This document shows positions 1 through 6,408 of a DNA stretch of 7,416 nt, in pieces (position 1 is the stretch's first letter; each line of letters starts with the position of its first letter). Made by a program: the position numbers and the translations under genes. The notes below the pieces were generated by a model that was not told the origin of the DNA, did not search any database, and worked only from the letters and a program-made list of their open reading frames with translations. Source of the DNA: Planctomycetota bacterium (lineage in GTDB: Bacteria > Planctomycetota > Planctomycetia > Planctomycetales > Planctomycetaceae); NCBI GenBank assembly GCA_026692825.1, contig JAPLOC010000448.1, positions 1 through 7,416 of the forward strand, in the 5' to 3' direction.

Positions 1-1504
1 CCGCATATTCGCGAGTCAGCGAACTCGCGCCGCTTCCCGGCGTCGTGTTCCCCTGCCGAAATTTCTCGAAGATCGAGTCCTGATCTTCGAGAGGAATTCC
101 CACCCCGGTGTCCTCCACGGTCAGCTCACAATACGCCCCCTCGTCGGTCGGAATCGCCGACAATTCCACCCTCCCCCCCTCCGGAGTGAACTTCACCGCG
201 TTCGACAACAGGTTGTACAGAATCTGCTGGATCTTCCCCGCATCCTGCGAAAAGACCGGCAACTCGGGTTGGCAGACACAGGCGAGTTCGATGTTTTTGC
301 GTTCCGCGAGTGGTCGCATCATCGAAGCGAGTCGCTCCATCAGATCGTCGATGGTGAATTCGACGAGGTGCAGATCCATCTTGCCCGCTTCAATCTTCGC
401 CAAGTCCAGAATGTCGTTGATCAGCGTCAGCAGGTCTTTGCCTGACGACTGAATGTTCTTGACGTACCGCTGTTGCCGTTCTGTCAGATTGTCGGCCCCT
501 CCCAACACATCACTGAAGCCCAGAATGCTGTTCAGCGGCGTGCGCAGTTCGTGCGTCATTGTCGCCATGAAGTCGTTCTTCAGGTTGTTGAGCTCGTACA
601 ACTGCAGGTTGGCGCGGGCGAGCTGGTCGACCTTGGAGTCGAGTTCGCCATTCACTTGGCGCAGCTCCTCCTGAACGGTCACCAGGTGGCGCAACATGCG
701 GTTGAACGCCTGACTGAGTTCTTCGAATTCGTCACCCGTGCGGATCTCTGCCCGGCGGTCGAGATTGCCCCGCGAGATGGCGTCGCTCACTTCCCGCAAA
801 TGCAGCACCGGCTTGACGATGACGTAGCGCACAATCGCCCACGAAGCGGTCATCGCCAGGAACACGGTGACGATGGCGGTCGACAGCAGGACGGCGTTAT
901 TCCAAGCGAGCGAGCGGTCGTTTTTGGATATGGGCAACACAATCGCCGCCATCCCCAGCAGTGTTCCATTCTCGGTCGCCACTCCGTTGATGGTGTGGTG
1001 ATAATGGCATTCGAGACACGACTTGGTCGCCCGAACGGCCCCGTAGTAGCGCATTTCGCGTCGCCCCGTGTCATTCCGGACGATGCGCGAGTACTCCCGG
1101 CTGTCGGGATCGAGTTCGAGCGCCTGCAGCGCGGTGAAGTCAGCCTGATCGCTGGGGATTTTGTTCGGGTATTCGTCGTCGGCACGGTACAACGTCCACG
1201 AGAAGCGTTCGTTGCCGTCGACATGTGTCTCCGGGGGGCGCAACTCGTCGGAAAACCGCTCGATGATCGACTGGAATTCGGGGTTTTTCCCCTCCTGGTA
1301 GGCCCAGTGCCAGCGCTGCACGAGGGGTTGGATCATCATCCGGCCGGTCATCAGGTTTTGATCCTGAACCAGCCCGGCCGTCAACAGGTTGTAGGAATAA
1401 AAACTGCCGGAAACGAGCAGCAGCAGCCCCCCGCCGAAGAGGAACCGGCATTTTCGTTCGAGACTGGTTTCGCCGAGGAGGCGTTTGAAGGTTCTGTACG
1501 ACAT
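1..1504 (-). CDS. Membrane sensor histidine kinase with haem-c type (Tll0287-like/DUF3365) sensor domain, 3' end cut by window
   Basis: This is an inner-membrane sensor kinase that should autophosphorylate a histidine and pass the phosphate to a response regulator not present in the window. About 501 residues are visible. In order: first membrane helix about 19-41; extracytoplasmic domain about 42-200 with a CLECH motif at 163-167 (CxxCH, the haem-c attachment pattern), preceded by YYGAV; second membrane helix about 202-224; HAMP about 225-275; a coiled-coil linker; HisKA with phospho-acceptor His318 in THELRTP; HATPase with the N box Asn435 (LLSNAVKF) and the G1 box DTGVGIP from Asp465. The window ends before the G2 (GTGLGL-like) box, so the ATP-binding domain is only partly seen. 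The start is the first ATG after an in-frame stop at 1571-1573; no alternative start codon lies between, and there is no clear Shine-Dalgarno site. The gene is divergent from the FHA gene. Known: DUF3365/Tll0287-like domains bind c-type haem. Inferred: redox or gas-ligand sensing. The kinase identity is very secure, the ligand is not. Confidence 0.93.
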   Translation of the reverse strand, partial: MSYRTFKRLLGETSLERKCRFLFGGGLLLLVSGSFYSYNLLTAGLVQDQNLMTGRMMIQPLVQRWHWAYQEGKNPEFQSIIERFSDELRPPETHVDGNERFSWTLYRADDEYPNKIPSDQADFTALQALELDPDSREYSRIVRNDTGRREMRYYGAVRATKSCLECHYHHTINGVATENGTLLGMAAIVLPISKNDRSLAWNNAVLLSTAIVTVFLAMTASWAIVRYVIVKPVLHLREVSDAISRGNLDRRAEIRTGDEFEELSQAFNRMLRHLVTVQEELRQVNGELDSKVDQLARANLQLYELNNLKNDFMATMTHELRTPLNSILGFSDVLGGADNLTERQQRYVKNIQSSGKDLLTLINDILDLAKIEAGKMDLHLVEFTIDDLMERLASMMRPLAERKNIELACVCQPELPVFSQDAGKIQQILYNLLSNAVKFTPEGGRVELSAIPTDEGAYCELTVEDTGVGIPLEDQDSIFEKFRQGNTTPGSGASSLTREYA

Positions 1505-1761
1505 CCGGCTGGGAATTGTACCGGAATCGATTTGACAATGGCACTCCGCACTGGTACCCTCAACACCGTTCTATTCCGCGATGTTCTGTCGCGAAGCGTG
1601 GTTTTGTTGGGTTCGTCACCGAAGAGTTCCGATCAGCGCAGCATGCCCCGGGGTGTCTTCCGTCCGATGGACCTGTCACAAAAGACTTCATTCGCTGAAG
1701 CGGTTCGAATTGAGATTCGGGCGTAGAACGATCCAGTCACTTCGGTAGGAGTCGCGTGGTC
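1505..1761. promoter_or_regulatory. Divergent intergenic region between kinase and FHA genes
   Basis: This gap of about 257 bases separates two genes that point away from each other, so it should hold both promoters. I could not find a convincing -35/-10 pair for either. Two small perfect hairpins lie side by side in the FHA leader: a 5-bp stem CTTCA/TGAAG with a 5-base loop at 1686-1700, and a 5-bp stem CGAAT/ATTCG with a 4-base loop at 1706-1719. They could belong to an operator or leader structure, but short stems like these also arise by chance. Confidence 0.4.
1747..1751 (+). promoter_or_regulatory. Ribosome binding site AGGAG deciding the FHA start
   Basis: AGGAG lies 10 bases before the ATG at 1762 and only 4 bases before an in-frame GTG at 1756. 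The ATG has the more usual codon and a workable distance, so it is preferred; the GTG would add only two residues. Confidence 0.6.
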
Positions 1762-2682
1762 ATGCTGCATGTGGAATTGAAAGTTCTGGAAGGTCGGCAG
1801 GCGGGCAAGACGATTCCATTGAATGTACGTCAATTTCTGATTGGGCGTGAGCAAGATTGTCATTTGCGTCCCAATACTGATCTGGTGAGCCGGCACCATT
1901 GCGTGTTCACAATCGATGAATTCGCGGTCCGGTTGCGGGATTTGGGCAGTACCAACGGCACATTCGTCAACGGCGAGCGGTTACAGGGACAGGTTGTACT
2001 GAAACCAGGAGACCGGGTTTCTGTTGGCAAACTGGCGTTTGAGATTTTGATGCAGGAACAGGTTGCGGCTGCGCTGCCAGAGGCGGCTCCGGAACCGGCT
2101 GTGGGGGGCGATTTTGGTGCTGCGGACGAGGCCTCCATGACGATGGAGTTTCCCGCAGTCGCGCCGGCGGACGACACGACGGTATTCGCCTCGGTCGAAA
2201 CCGCCACGGGCATGCCGGTGGCATTGCCTCCCGGGTTCGCACCACAGATGCCATACCAAGGGATGCAGTACGGGATGCCCCAGCCAGGCTACGCCATGCC
2301 GGGTTACCCACAAGGCTACGGGATGCCCGGTTATCCCGCTCCCGGCTATCCGCCCCAGTATCCACCGCAATACGCGATGCCGGGTTACGCGCCGCAGCCG
2401 GGTTACATGCCCGGTTACGGCATGCCGCAGATGATGCCGGGTTATTCGGTTCCCGGACCGTCGGTCGACACAGCGGCGAACGCGTCGGAACAGACCGAGG
2501 CGAGTGGCTCGCGGTTGACGATTGAAGCCCCCCCCATGGTGCTTCCGGATCCGGAAACGACGGGGGCGAAGGCACCCCCGCCCCCTCCTCCCCCGCCTCC
2601 CGGAGAAGCGGGTGCCCCGGCCAAGAAGCCGTCCGATGCGGCGGCGGATATCATCCGGAACCAGCGGCTCAGACGTTCTTGA
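1762..2682 (+). CDS. FHA-domain protein with Pro/Gly/Tyr-rich repeat region and nine-proline run
   Basis: This 306-residue protein (308 if the GTG at 1756 is used) should bind phosphothreonine peptides through an N-terminal forkhead-associated domain. The domain covers about 1-98 and has all the signature residues: Gly28-Arg29, SRHH at 43-46, STNGTF at 63-68 and Asn70-Gly71. Then come an Ala/Glu/Asp-rich linker (about 99-150), a low-complexity part with eight PGY units, many as MPGY (about 153-232), a second linker, a run of nine prolines (codons 2575-2601), and a basic end rich in Arg. No signal peptide or membrane helix is seen, so it is probably cytoplasmic. It leads a plus-strand set with the 73-residue gene 62 bases on. 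No Ser/Thr kinase is visible nearby, so its phosphorylated partner is unknown. The proline run would be expected to need elongation factor P. The FHA call is very secure; the role of the repeat tail is unknown. Confidence 0.94.
   Translation: MLHVELKVLEGRQAGKTIPLNVRQFLIGREQDCHLRPNTDLVSRHHCVFTIDEFAVRLRDLGSTNGTFVNGERLQGQVVLKPGDRVSVGKLAFEILMQEQVAAALPEAAPEPAVGGDFGAADEASMTMEFPAVAPADDTTVFASVETATGMPVALPPGFAPQMPYQGMQYGMPQPGYAMPGYPQGYGMPGYPAPGYPPQYPPQYAMPGYAPQPGYMPGYGMPQMMPGYSVPGPSVDTAANASEQTEASGSRLTIEAPPMVLPDPETTGAKAPPPPPPPPPGEAGAPAKKPSDAAADIIRNQRLRRS
2272..2456 (+). repeat. Degenerate coding repeat for PGY/MPGY units
   Basis: This in-gene stretch encodes eight PGY units, spaced irregularly, with interspersed PPQY and GYG variants. 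The codons vary between copies, for example GGC/GGT and TAC/TAT, so the DNA repeat is old or selected at protein level rather than a recent tandem duplication. Similar Pro/Gly/Tyr tails in other proteins give flexible, self-associating or adhesive segments; that role is only inferred here. Confidence 0.75.
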
Positions 2683-2732
2683 GCCGATTGGAACCCTGTG
2701 GATTTTGACAGGCTCCGTCTCTTTTCTGATTC

Positions 2733-2738
2733 GGAAGG
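2733..2738 (+). promoter_or_regulatory. Ribosome binding site GGAAGG for the 73-residue gene
   Basis: A purine-rich GGAAGG lies 6 bases before a GTG codon at 2745. This spacing supports GTG as the true start, since no in-frame ATG occurs until well inside the protein. Confidence 0.5.
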
Positions 2739-2744
2739 TGAAGT

Positions 2745-2966
2745 GTGGCTGACCCGAACGATCTCCAGCGGAACTACAAAGAGTTCCTCGATCTCCTCCC
2801 GCTGACCATGTCGCTGGCCGGCTTGCCGCACAGCAACCAGGGAAGTTACTACACCGAGGATCAGATCGCAGCTCGGGTCTTTACCGTCAAGCACGCCTAT
2901 CGCGCCGCCCGGACGCTGATGCGGGAGTGTATTCGGCCGGAATCCGCTCCACCGGCGAATCGCTGA
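2745..2966 (+). CDS. Small conserved-looking protein of unknown function
   Basis: A 73-residue protein starting at GTG. It begins MADPNDLQRNYKEFLDLLPL, continues with a middle GSYYTEDQIAARVFTVKHAY and ends in a Pro/Ala-rich tail. It looks mostly helical, with an amphipathic N-terminal helix (residues about 6-25) and a second basic helix (about 38-62); no membrane helix, signal peptide or metal motif is seen. It sits 62 bases after the FHA gene and just before the sigma gene, in the same direction, with a good ribosome site. From memory, short proteins with a similar N-terminal pattern occur in planctomycetes, but I cannot verify this here. The well-formed, low-bias amino acid sequence and the intergenic fit argue that it is a real gene. 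I do not assign a function; a small partner or regulator for a neighbour is one possibility. Confidence 0.75.
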   Translation: MADPNDLQRNYKEFLDLLPLTMSLAGLPHSNQGSYYTEDQIAARVFTVKHAYRAARTLMRECIRPESAPPANR

Positions 2967-2971
2967 CCCAA

Positions 2972-3041
2972 GAATCTCTCGCAGTCGGCGAACTCCTCTC
3001 GGCTTGAAGGTTTGAGTTGTGAGTTTCCGGTCGAGAGATTC
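2972..3041. repeat. 10-bp perfect inverted repeat across the sigma-factor leader
   Basis: The arms GAATCTCTCG (2972-2981) and CGAGAGATTC (3032-3041) are exact reverse complements separated by 50 bases, between the stop of the small gene and the ATG of the sigma gene. It could be an operator pair or a long-range RNA stem in the leader. There is no T-run after it, so it is not an intrinsic terminator. Chance cannot be excluded. Confidence 0.4.
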
Positions 3042-3047
3042 GTCGAC

Positions 3048-3052
3048 AGAGG
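3048..3052 (+). promoter_or_regulatory. Ribosome binding site AGAGG deciding the sigma start
   Basis: AGAGG lies 8 bases before the ATG at 3061. An upstream in-frame GTG at 3019 also has a purine-rich site (GAAGG, 3006-3010), but it would add 14 residues unlike a sigma N-terminus. The ATG is preferred. Confidence 0.5.
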
Positions 3053-3060
3053 TCCGCCGG

Positions 3061-3555
3061 ATGAATGACTTGAGTCCAACAGAGGAGCGGGAGCTGGTCC
3101 GACTGTGTCTGGCCGGGGATCCGGACGCCGTGCAGTACGTGACTCAGGAGGTGTTTTTGCGGGCGTTTCGCAGTCTGGCGGGGTTTGATTCCACCCGGGC
3201 GATTCAACCCTGGCTGCTGACAATCGCCGTCAATCGCTGCCGAACGCACTTGGGATTGCGCAAGACCCGACCCGGTTCCATCGACTATAGCGACGAAACG
3301 ATGGACACTCGACCGCCGGATCACGATTCCGATCTGGCCGAGGAATTGCAACGGGCGATTGAAACCCTGCGAGAGGATTATCGGGTATGCTTTGTGTTGT
3401 TCCACGATCAGCAACTCAGTCTGCCGGAGATCTCGGCGATCATTGGCAGCCCGGTTGGAACCATTAAGACGTGGCTGCATCGCGCCCGCAAGCAGCTTGC
3501 CGGTTACTTGTTGGAACGGGGCGTCGCCCCGGTGTACTCGCATGAATTGCACTGA
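3061..3555 (+). CDS. ECF-type RNA polymerase sigma factor with apparent internal deletion in region 2
   Basis: This 164-residue protein should direct RNA polymerase to a small promoter set when released by its anti-sigma factor. The N-terminus (LVRLCLAGDPDAV, 12-24) matches the usual start of the family. It then jumps at Gln25/Tyr26 straight to VTQEVFLRAFRSL (27-39), the region 2.2 part, followed by the -10-recognition segment ending in PWLLTIAVNRCRTHL (50-64). Region 4 is complete at about 96-150, with a helix-turn-helix near 119-141 (LSLPEISAIIGSPVGTIKTW). Members of this group normally have about 30 more residues between the DPDA and D.xQEVF motifs, carrying region 2.1 and the DAED motif; these are absent here with no frameshift. 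About 164 residues instead of about 195 fits this. Its stop overlaps the start of the anti-sigma gene by 14 bases, so the two are translationally coupled. The family is secure; whether the protein is active is open. Confidence 0.9.
   Translation: MNDLSPTEERELVRLCLAGDPDAVQYVTQEVFLRAFRSLAGFDSTRAIQPWLLTIAVNRCRTHLGLRKTRPGSIDYSDETMDTRPPDHDSDLAEELQRAIETLREDYRVCFVLFHDQQLSLPEISAIIGSPVGTIKTWLHRARKQLAGYLLERGVAPVYSHELH
3517..3531 (+). promoter_or_regulatory. GC-rich hairpin just upstream of the anti-sigma start
   Basis: CGGGGC (3517-3522) pairs perfectly with GCCCCG (3526-3531) around a 3-base loop, ending 10 bases before the ATG at 3542. It occupies the place where a ribosome site would be, and no Shine-Dalgarno sequence is seen. 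It may make anti-sigma translation depend on ribosomes finishing the sigma gene. It also encodes sigma residues, so it may be incidental. Confidence 0.35.
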
Positions 3556-4369
3556 ATTCGATCGACTGTGGCAGCGTCGATTCGACGGCGAAGGGAGCTT
3601 GGTCTCGCTCGCCGAGGAAGCGCATTTGGAGGGGTGTGAGCGGTGCCAGGCGCATTACGAGGCGGGCCTGATGCTGGAGGAATCGTTGGGGGCCTGGCGC
3701 AGCGAACGCCCCCAGGTCGACCTCGCGCGTCAAATCGTTCGTGCCTTGCGCGACGATCGACCGATTCCCCGTACCGTGGCCGCCACGCAGTCTACAAACG
3801 AAACCAGTGCACCGTCGATCGCGATTGCCAGCCGTGTCCTGCCGGCCCCGGGACGGTCTGAACGACGTGAACGGTTGTTGCGACTGGCGTTTGCGCTGGT
3901 GGGGGGCTTGGCGACGCTGACAGGGGTTTGGGTATTTGTCGGCGCTCTGACCGCGCCGCCAGCACCGGCACCCATTGTGACGATGGAGCGGCCTGCTCCG
4001 CGCGAACGGACGCACAAAACACCGGATGTGCGGACCCGCAGCGATTCCGACCGGGACCAGGAAATGGTTCGGCGAACGCGCCAGGCGTATGAACCCATGG
4101 CTCGAAAGGCGGCAGGCGCGATCGATCAAATGGCGATGATGGTCGTTCCCGGGTGGGCGCGGATTGGACAGGCTCCCGAAACGGTGCCGGCCAAGCCGAC
4201 AAATCGCGTCGACGATTCCAAACCGTCCGACGAGCCCCACCTGCTCCAACAACTCGAACGCGAGATCCGTCCGATTGGCAAAGGGGTCGGCGAGGCGCTC
4301 GACTTTCTCTGGATCGCGGGCGATTCGCACAATGCGGCCTCGCCAGAGACTCCCGACGATTTCAAGTGA
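3542..4369 (+). CDS. Transmembrane zinc-binding (ZAS-type) anti-sigma factor
   Basis: A 275-residue single-pass membrane protein expected to hold the upstream sigma factor inactive until a signal arrives. The cytoplasmic N-terminus has the anti-sigma zinc motif His28-x3-Cys32-x2-Cys35 (HLEGCERC), with Cys3 as the likely further ligand. A membrane helix follows at about 113-135 (LRLAFALVGGLATLTGVWVF). The rest, about 136-275, would be outside the membrane; it is rich in Pro, Arg and charged residues, has a MAMMVVP stretch, and resembles no domain I know. The ATG at 3542 is chosen because it overlaps the sigma stop by 14 bases and places the zinc motif near the N-terminus; the reading frame stays open further upstream, but that part is antisense-like filler within the sigma gene. 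Together with the sigma gene this forms a standard two-gene signal relay. No protease-cleavage site is identified. Confidence 0.88.
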   Translation: MNCTEFDRLWQRRFDGEGSLVSLAEEAHLEGCERCQAHYEAGLMLEESLGAWRSERPQVDLARQIVRALRDDRPIPRTVAATQSTNETSAPSIAIASRVLPAPGRSERRERLLRLAFALVGGLATLTGVWVFVGALTAPPAPAPIVTMERPAPRERTHKTPDVRTRSDSDRDQEMVRRTRQAYEPMARKAAGAIDQMAMMVVPGWARIGQAPETVPAKPTNRVDDSKPSDEPHLLQQLEREIRPIGKGVGEALDFLWIAGDSHNAASPETPDDFK

Positions 4370-4385
4370 CAGGGGACTCGTTTTG

Positions 4386-4401
4386 GTTGCGGCGCCGCAA
4401 C
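4386..4401. repeat. 16-bp perfect palindrome in the convergent gap
   Basis: GTTGCGGC followed directly by its reverse complement GCCGCAAC. It lies 17 bases after the anti-sigma stop. It has no loop and no T-run on either strand's downstream side, so it is a poor intrinsic terminator; a protein-binding site or a weak bidirectional stop are both possible. Confidence 0.5.
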
Positions 4402-4411
4402 GCGGGGTCGC

Positions 4412-4449
4412 GCCGGGTTCCCTGCGACGAGCCGGATTCCCTGCGATGA
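4412..4449. repeat. 19-bp tandem repeat, two copies
   Basis: Two adjacent 19-base units (4412-4430 and 4431-4449) share GCCGG-N-TTCCCTGCGA-N-GA and differ at two positions, both transitions. It is the only clear tandem repeat outside coding sequence in the window and lies between the convergent anti-sigma and vWA genes. Confidence 0.65.
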
Positions 4450-4493
4450 ATGGTGCCCAATTCCGTAGACGATCGCTGGCCGTGGTACCGGGT

Positions 4494-6392
4494 TTACAGC
4501 GTCGGAAACTTGATGTCATTCATCACACGGTCGTACCGAGGATCACGGAAACCCTCGTAAAGCTTCATGCCAAATCCCTGATTCAGCTCATACTGCGCCC
4601 GTGCCGACCAAGGGGTGTTGGGATGCGTCTTTTTTACGAACTCAAACTGCTGCTTCGCCTTTTCGAGTTGTGACTTCAGTTCGTCGACATCGACCTTCGT
4701 CAGTTTCACCTGCCGGTCTGTGGGGGCGAGCATCTCCTGCACCCGGCCGATGTTCCAGACATTGTTCTGCAACACGGTCGGCTTGGGCATGTCGGTCAGA
4801 TGGGCGTCCATTACGAGCAGAAACTGAAACAGCCGCACTCGGTAGGCGAGCAATTGAGCGTACGCCAGATCGAAATTCGCACGCCAGCGAGTCGATTCCT
4901 CTTTCTCGCGCAGCGGCTTGACCTTTTCCAGGACACCAATCGCCTGATTCATCAACCCCATCGCCCGAATCGCGCGTTGGGTCGAGTCTTGTCCAACGGA
5001 GCGAAACCGCGCGGGATCGGTCGGATACCACGTCTCCTGAATGTTCAACTGCGGATCGACCCGCGGGTCCAACAGTCGAACCGCCTCGGCGATCGCCAAT
5101 CGAAACTTGCTCTTCGACCGCTGCTCGGCGTACCGCCTTCGGGCCGACAGATCAGGAGTGTACTCCTTCATGTCGAGGAACTTGTACTTCCGGGCGTCGA
5201 TCGCCGCCTGACCCACCAGATTCTCTTCTTCGTGCGGCAACAAGAAGTAGACACCTCCCGATTCCTTCGCGAGCCGGGCGAGTTCGTACGGTGAAAAGCC
5301 ACTCGGATGCGAATCCCAGCGGTCATGCAAGCCATCGTATTGCAGCGCTTCCGGATACGGTGTCTCTGGTCCCCGATGGATCACCAGCCAGTGATCAAGA
5401 CCGTACTTCGGATCCGTCCATCGCATGCGGGCATACTTGTATCCGAAGAGCGATTCACGTCCCAGAATGTAGACGGGGGCATGCGCCGCCTTGCAGCTTT
5501 GAATCGCCTTTTCCAAGAGGTCTCCGTCGCCATCGTCCCCCGATTCGTCGGTCACAATCACGACCGCCAGTTTTCTGCCACCACTCGTGACGAGGCGCTT
5601 ATGCTGGTCGATCGTTTTCGCGACCGCCGCGAAGACGTTTTCCTCGCCCGACGGATCGTTCGGAATCTTGTCGATCGCCGCGCGGATCTCCGCGATGTTC
5701 GAAGTCGGCTTCGCGGTGAGCTGGCGGGTCTCTTTGCCGAAACTGCTCACGGAAGTCAGCAGAATCTCTTTGTTCCCCTTGAGCTGCTTGTCCTTTTCAA
5801 TGACGATTCCGAGTTCTTCATACACCTTGTGGAACTGTTCGCGAATCTCCTTTTGATCGTCCTTCATCGACTCGGACTCATCAAACAGCCAGGCGACGAC
5901 CAGCCGGTCTTCGCGCATCATGCGGACGAGTTCTTGCGTAATCCGACTGAGGGCGGGGCCGTAGCCTTCGGACACCGCCTGTGGATCACCACGAATCTCC
6001 CCTTCCCCCAGATCGGTCCCCAGCATGTCGAGACCGGGCAGGGAAATGTCACCCACATTGACGGCGACAACCGGGTCCGAGAATTGCTCGGAACTTTCGA
6101 TCTTGGTCTGCGACACCGCCGGCCCACCGGTTCCTGAGGCGACCGCCCCCACATTGCCACCGCCGGAGACGATGTTCATATTCTCGGCGACATCGGTGTT
6201 TTCTGTCAGCTCGCGGGTGAATTCCTCGGGAAGGTGCTGCTCGGTAAACAACGACTCGATCGCGACTTTTACATCCTCGAGTTCAACCTGATAATGCACG
6301 AACAGGCAGAACACCACTGCCACGATATGCAGTGACGCCGACAACGCGACTCCCGTGATCTCCGCGGTCTTGATTCGCTGCAATGCGGGCAT
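4494..6392 (-). CDS. Membrane-anchored von Willebrand factor A domain protein
   Basis: A 632-residue protein with an N-terminal membrane helix (about 12-34, ITGVALSASLHIVAVVFCLF) and little before it, so most of the chain is outside the membrane or held at its surface. A Gly/Ser/Thr-rich linker (about 70-95) leads to a vWA domain at about 162-310 with the metal-ion-dependent adhesion site Asp171-x-Ser173-x-Ser175 (FDESES) and the second acidic strand end VIVTDESGDD (Asp282). The usual MIDAS threonine loop reads PSGEEN (247-252), so the Thr is not obvious. Unlike a typical vWA, the domain is followed by a long extension with conserved GGVYFL, a TRWRANFDLAYAQLL segment, a short coiled coil (DELKSQLEKAKQQFEF) and a TPR-like end (HPNTPWSARAQYEL). 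The frame is open further upstream, to 6608, but that part overlaps the preceding gene; the ATG at 6392 follows that gene's stop by 13 bases. Function likely metal-dependent binding; substrate unknown. Confidence 0.9.
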   Translation of the reverse strand: MPALQRIKTAEITGVALSASLHIVAVVFCLFVHYQVELEDVKVAIESLFTEQHLPEEFTRELTENTDVAENMNIVSGGGNVGAVASGTGGPAVSQTKIESSEQFSDPVVAVNVGDISLPGLDMLGTDLGEGEIRGDPQAVSEGYGPALSRITQELVRMMREDRLVVAWLFDESESMKDDQKEIREQFHKVYEELGIVIEKDKQLKGNKEILLTSVSSFGKETRQLTAKPTSNIAEIRAAIDKIPNDPSGEENVFAAVAKTIDQHKRLVTSGGRKLAVVIVTDESGDDGDGDLLEKAIQSCKAAHAPVYILGRESLFGYKYARMRWTDPKYGLDHWLVIHRGPETPYPEALQYDGLHDRWDSHPSGFSPYELARLAKESGGVYFLLPHEEENLVGQAAIDARKYKFLDMKEYTPDLSARRRYAEQRSKSKFRLAIAEAVRLLDPRVDPQLNIQETWYPTDPARFRSVGQDSTQRAIRAMGLMNQAIGVLEKVKPLREKEESTRWRANFDLAYAQLLAYRVRLFQFLLVMDAHLTDMPKPTVLQNNVWNIGRVQEMLAPTDRQVKLTKVDVDELKSQLEKAKQQFEFVKKTHPNTPWSARAQYELNQGFGMKLYEGFRDPRYDRVMNDIKFPTL

Positions 6393-6403
6393 GTCGGCGG
6401 GAA

Positions 6404-6408
6404 TCCTA
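6404..6408 (-). promoter_or_regulatory. TAGGA: stop codon and possible ribosome site shared between the vWA genes
   Basis: On the minus strand the TAG stop of the upstream gene is also the first part of TAGGA, 11 bases before the ATG of the downstream gene. This is a little far for a strong ribosome site but suggests coupled translation of the pair. Confidence 0.4.

Noticed and set aside
473..1726. A 417-codon open frame on the plus strand
   Set aside because: It lies wholly opposite the histidine kinase, whose THELRTP, HAMP and DTGVGIP motifs are unmistakable; the plus-strand product has no recognisable domain and reflects high GC.
2705..2730. Possible sigma-70 promoter: perfect TTGACA at 2705-2710 with TCTGAT at 2725-2730
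   Set aside because: The spacer is only 14 bases, and the predicted transcript start would fall at or inside the ribosome site of the 73-residue gene.
3019..3060. GTG at 3019 as the sigma start
   Set aside because: The added 14 residues do not resemble a sigma N-terminus, and the ATG at 3061 has its own AGAGG at 8 bases; kept only as an alternative.
4386..4401. Intrinsic terminator between the convergent genes
   Set aside because: The stem has no loop and neither strand shows a T-run after it.
3464..4519. A 351-codon open frame on the minus strand
   Set aside because: It is antisense to the anti-sigma gene, is rich in Arg and Pro as expected of a shadow frame, and overlaps the end of the vWA gene.
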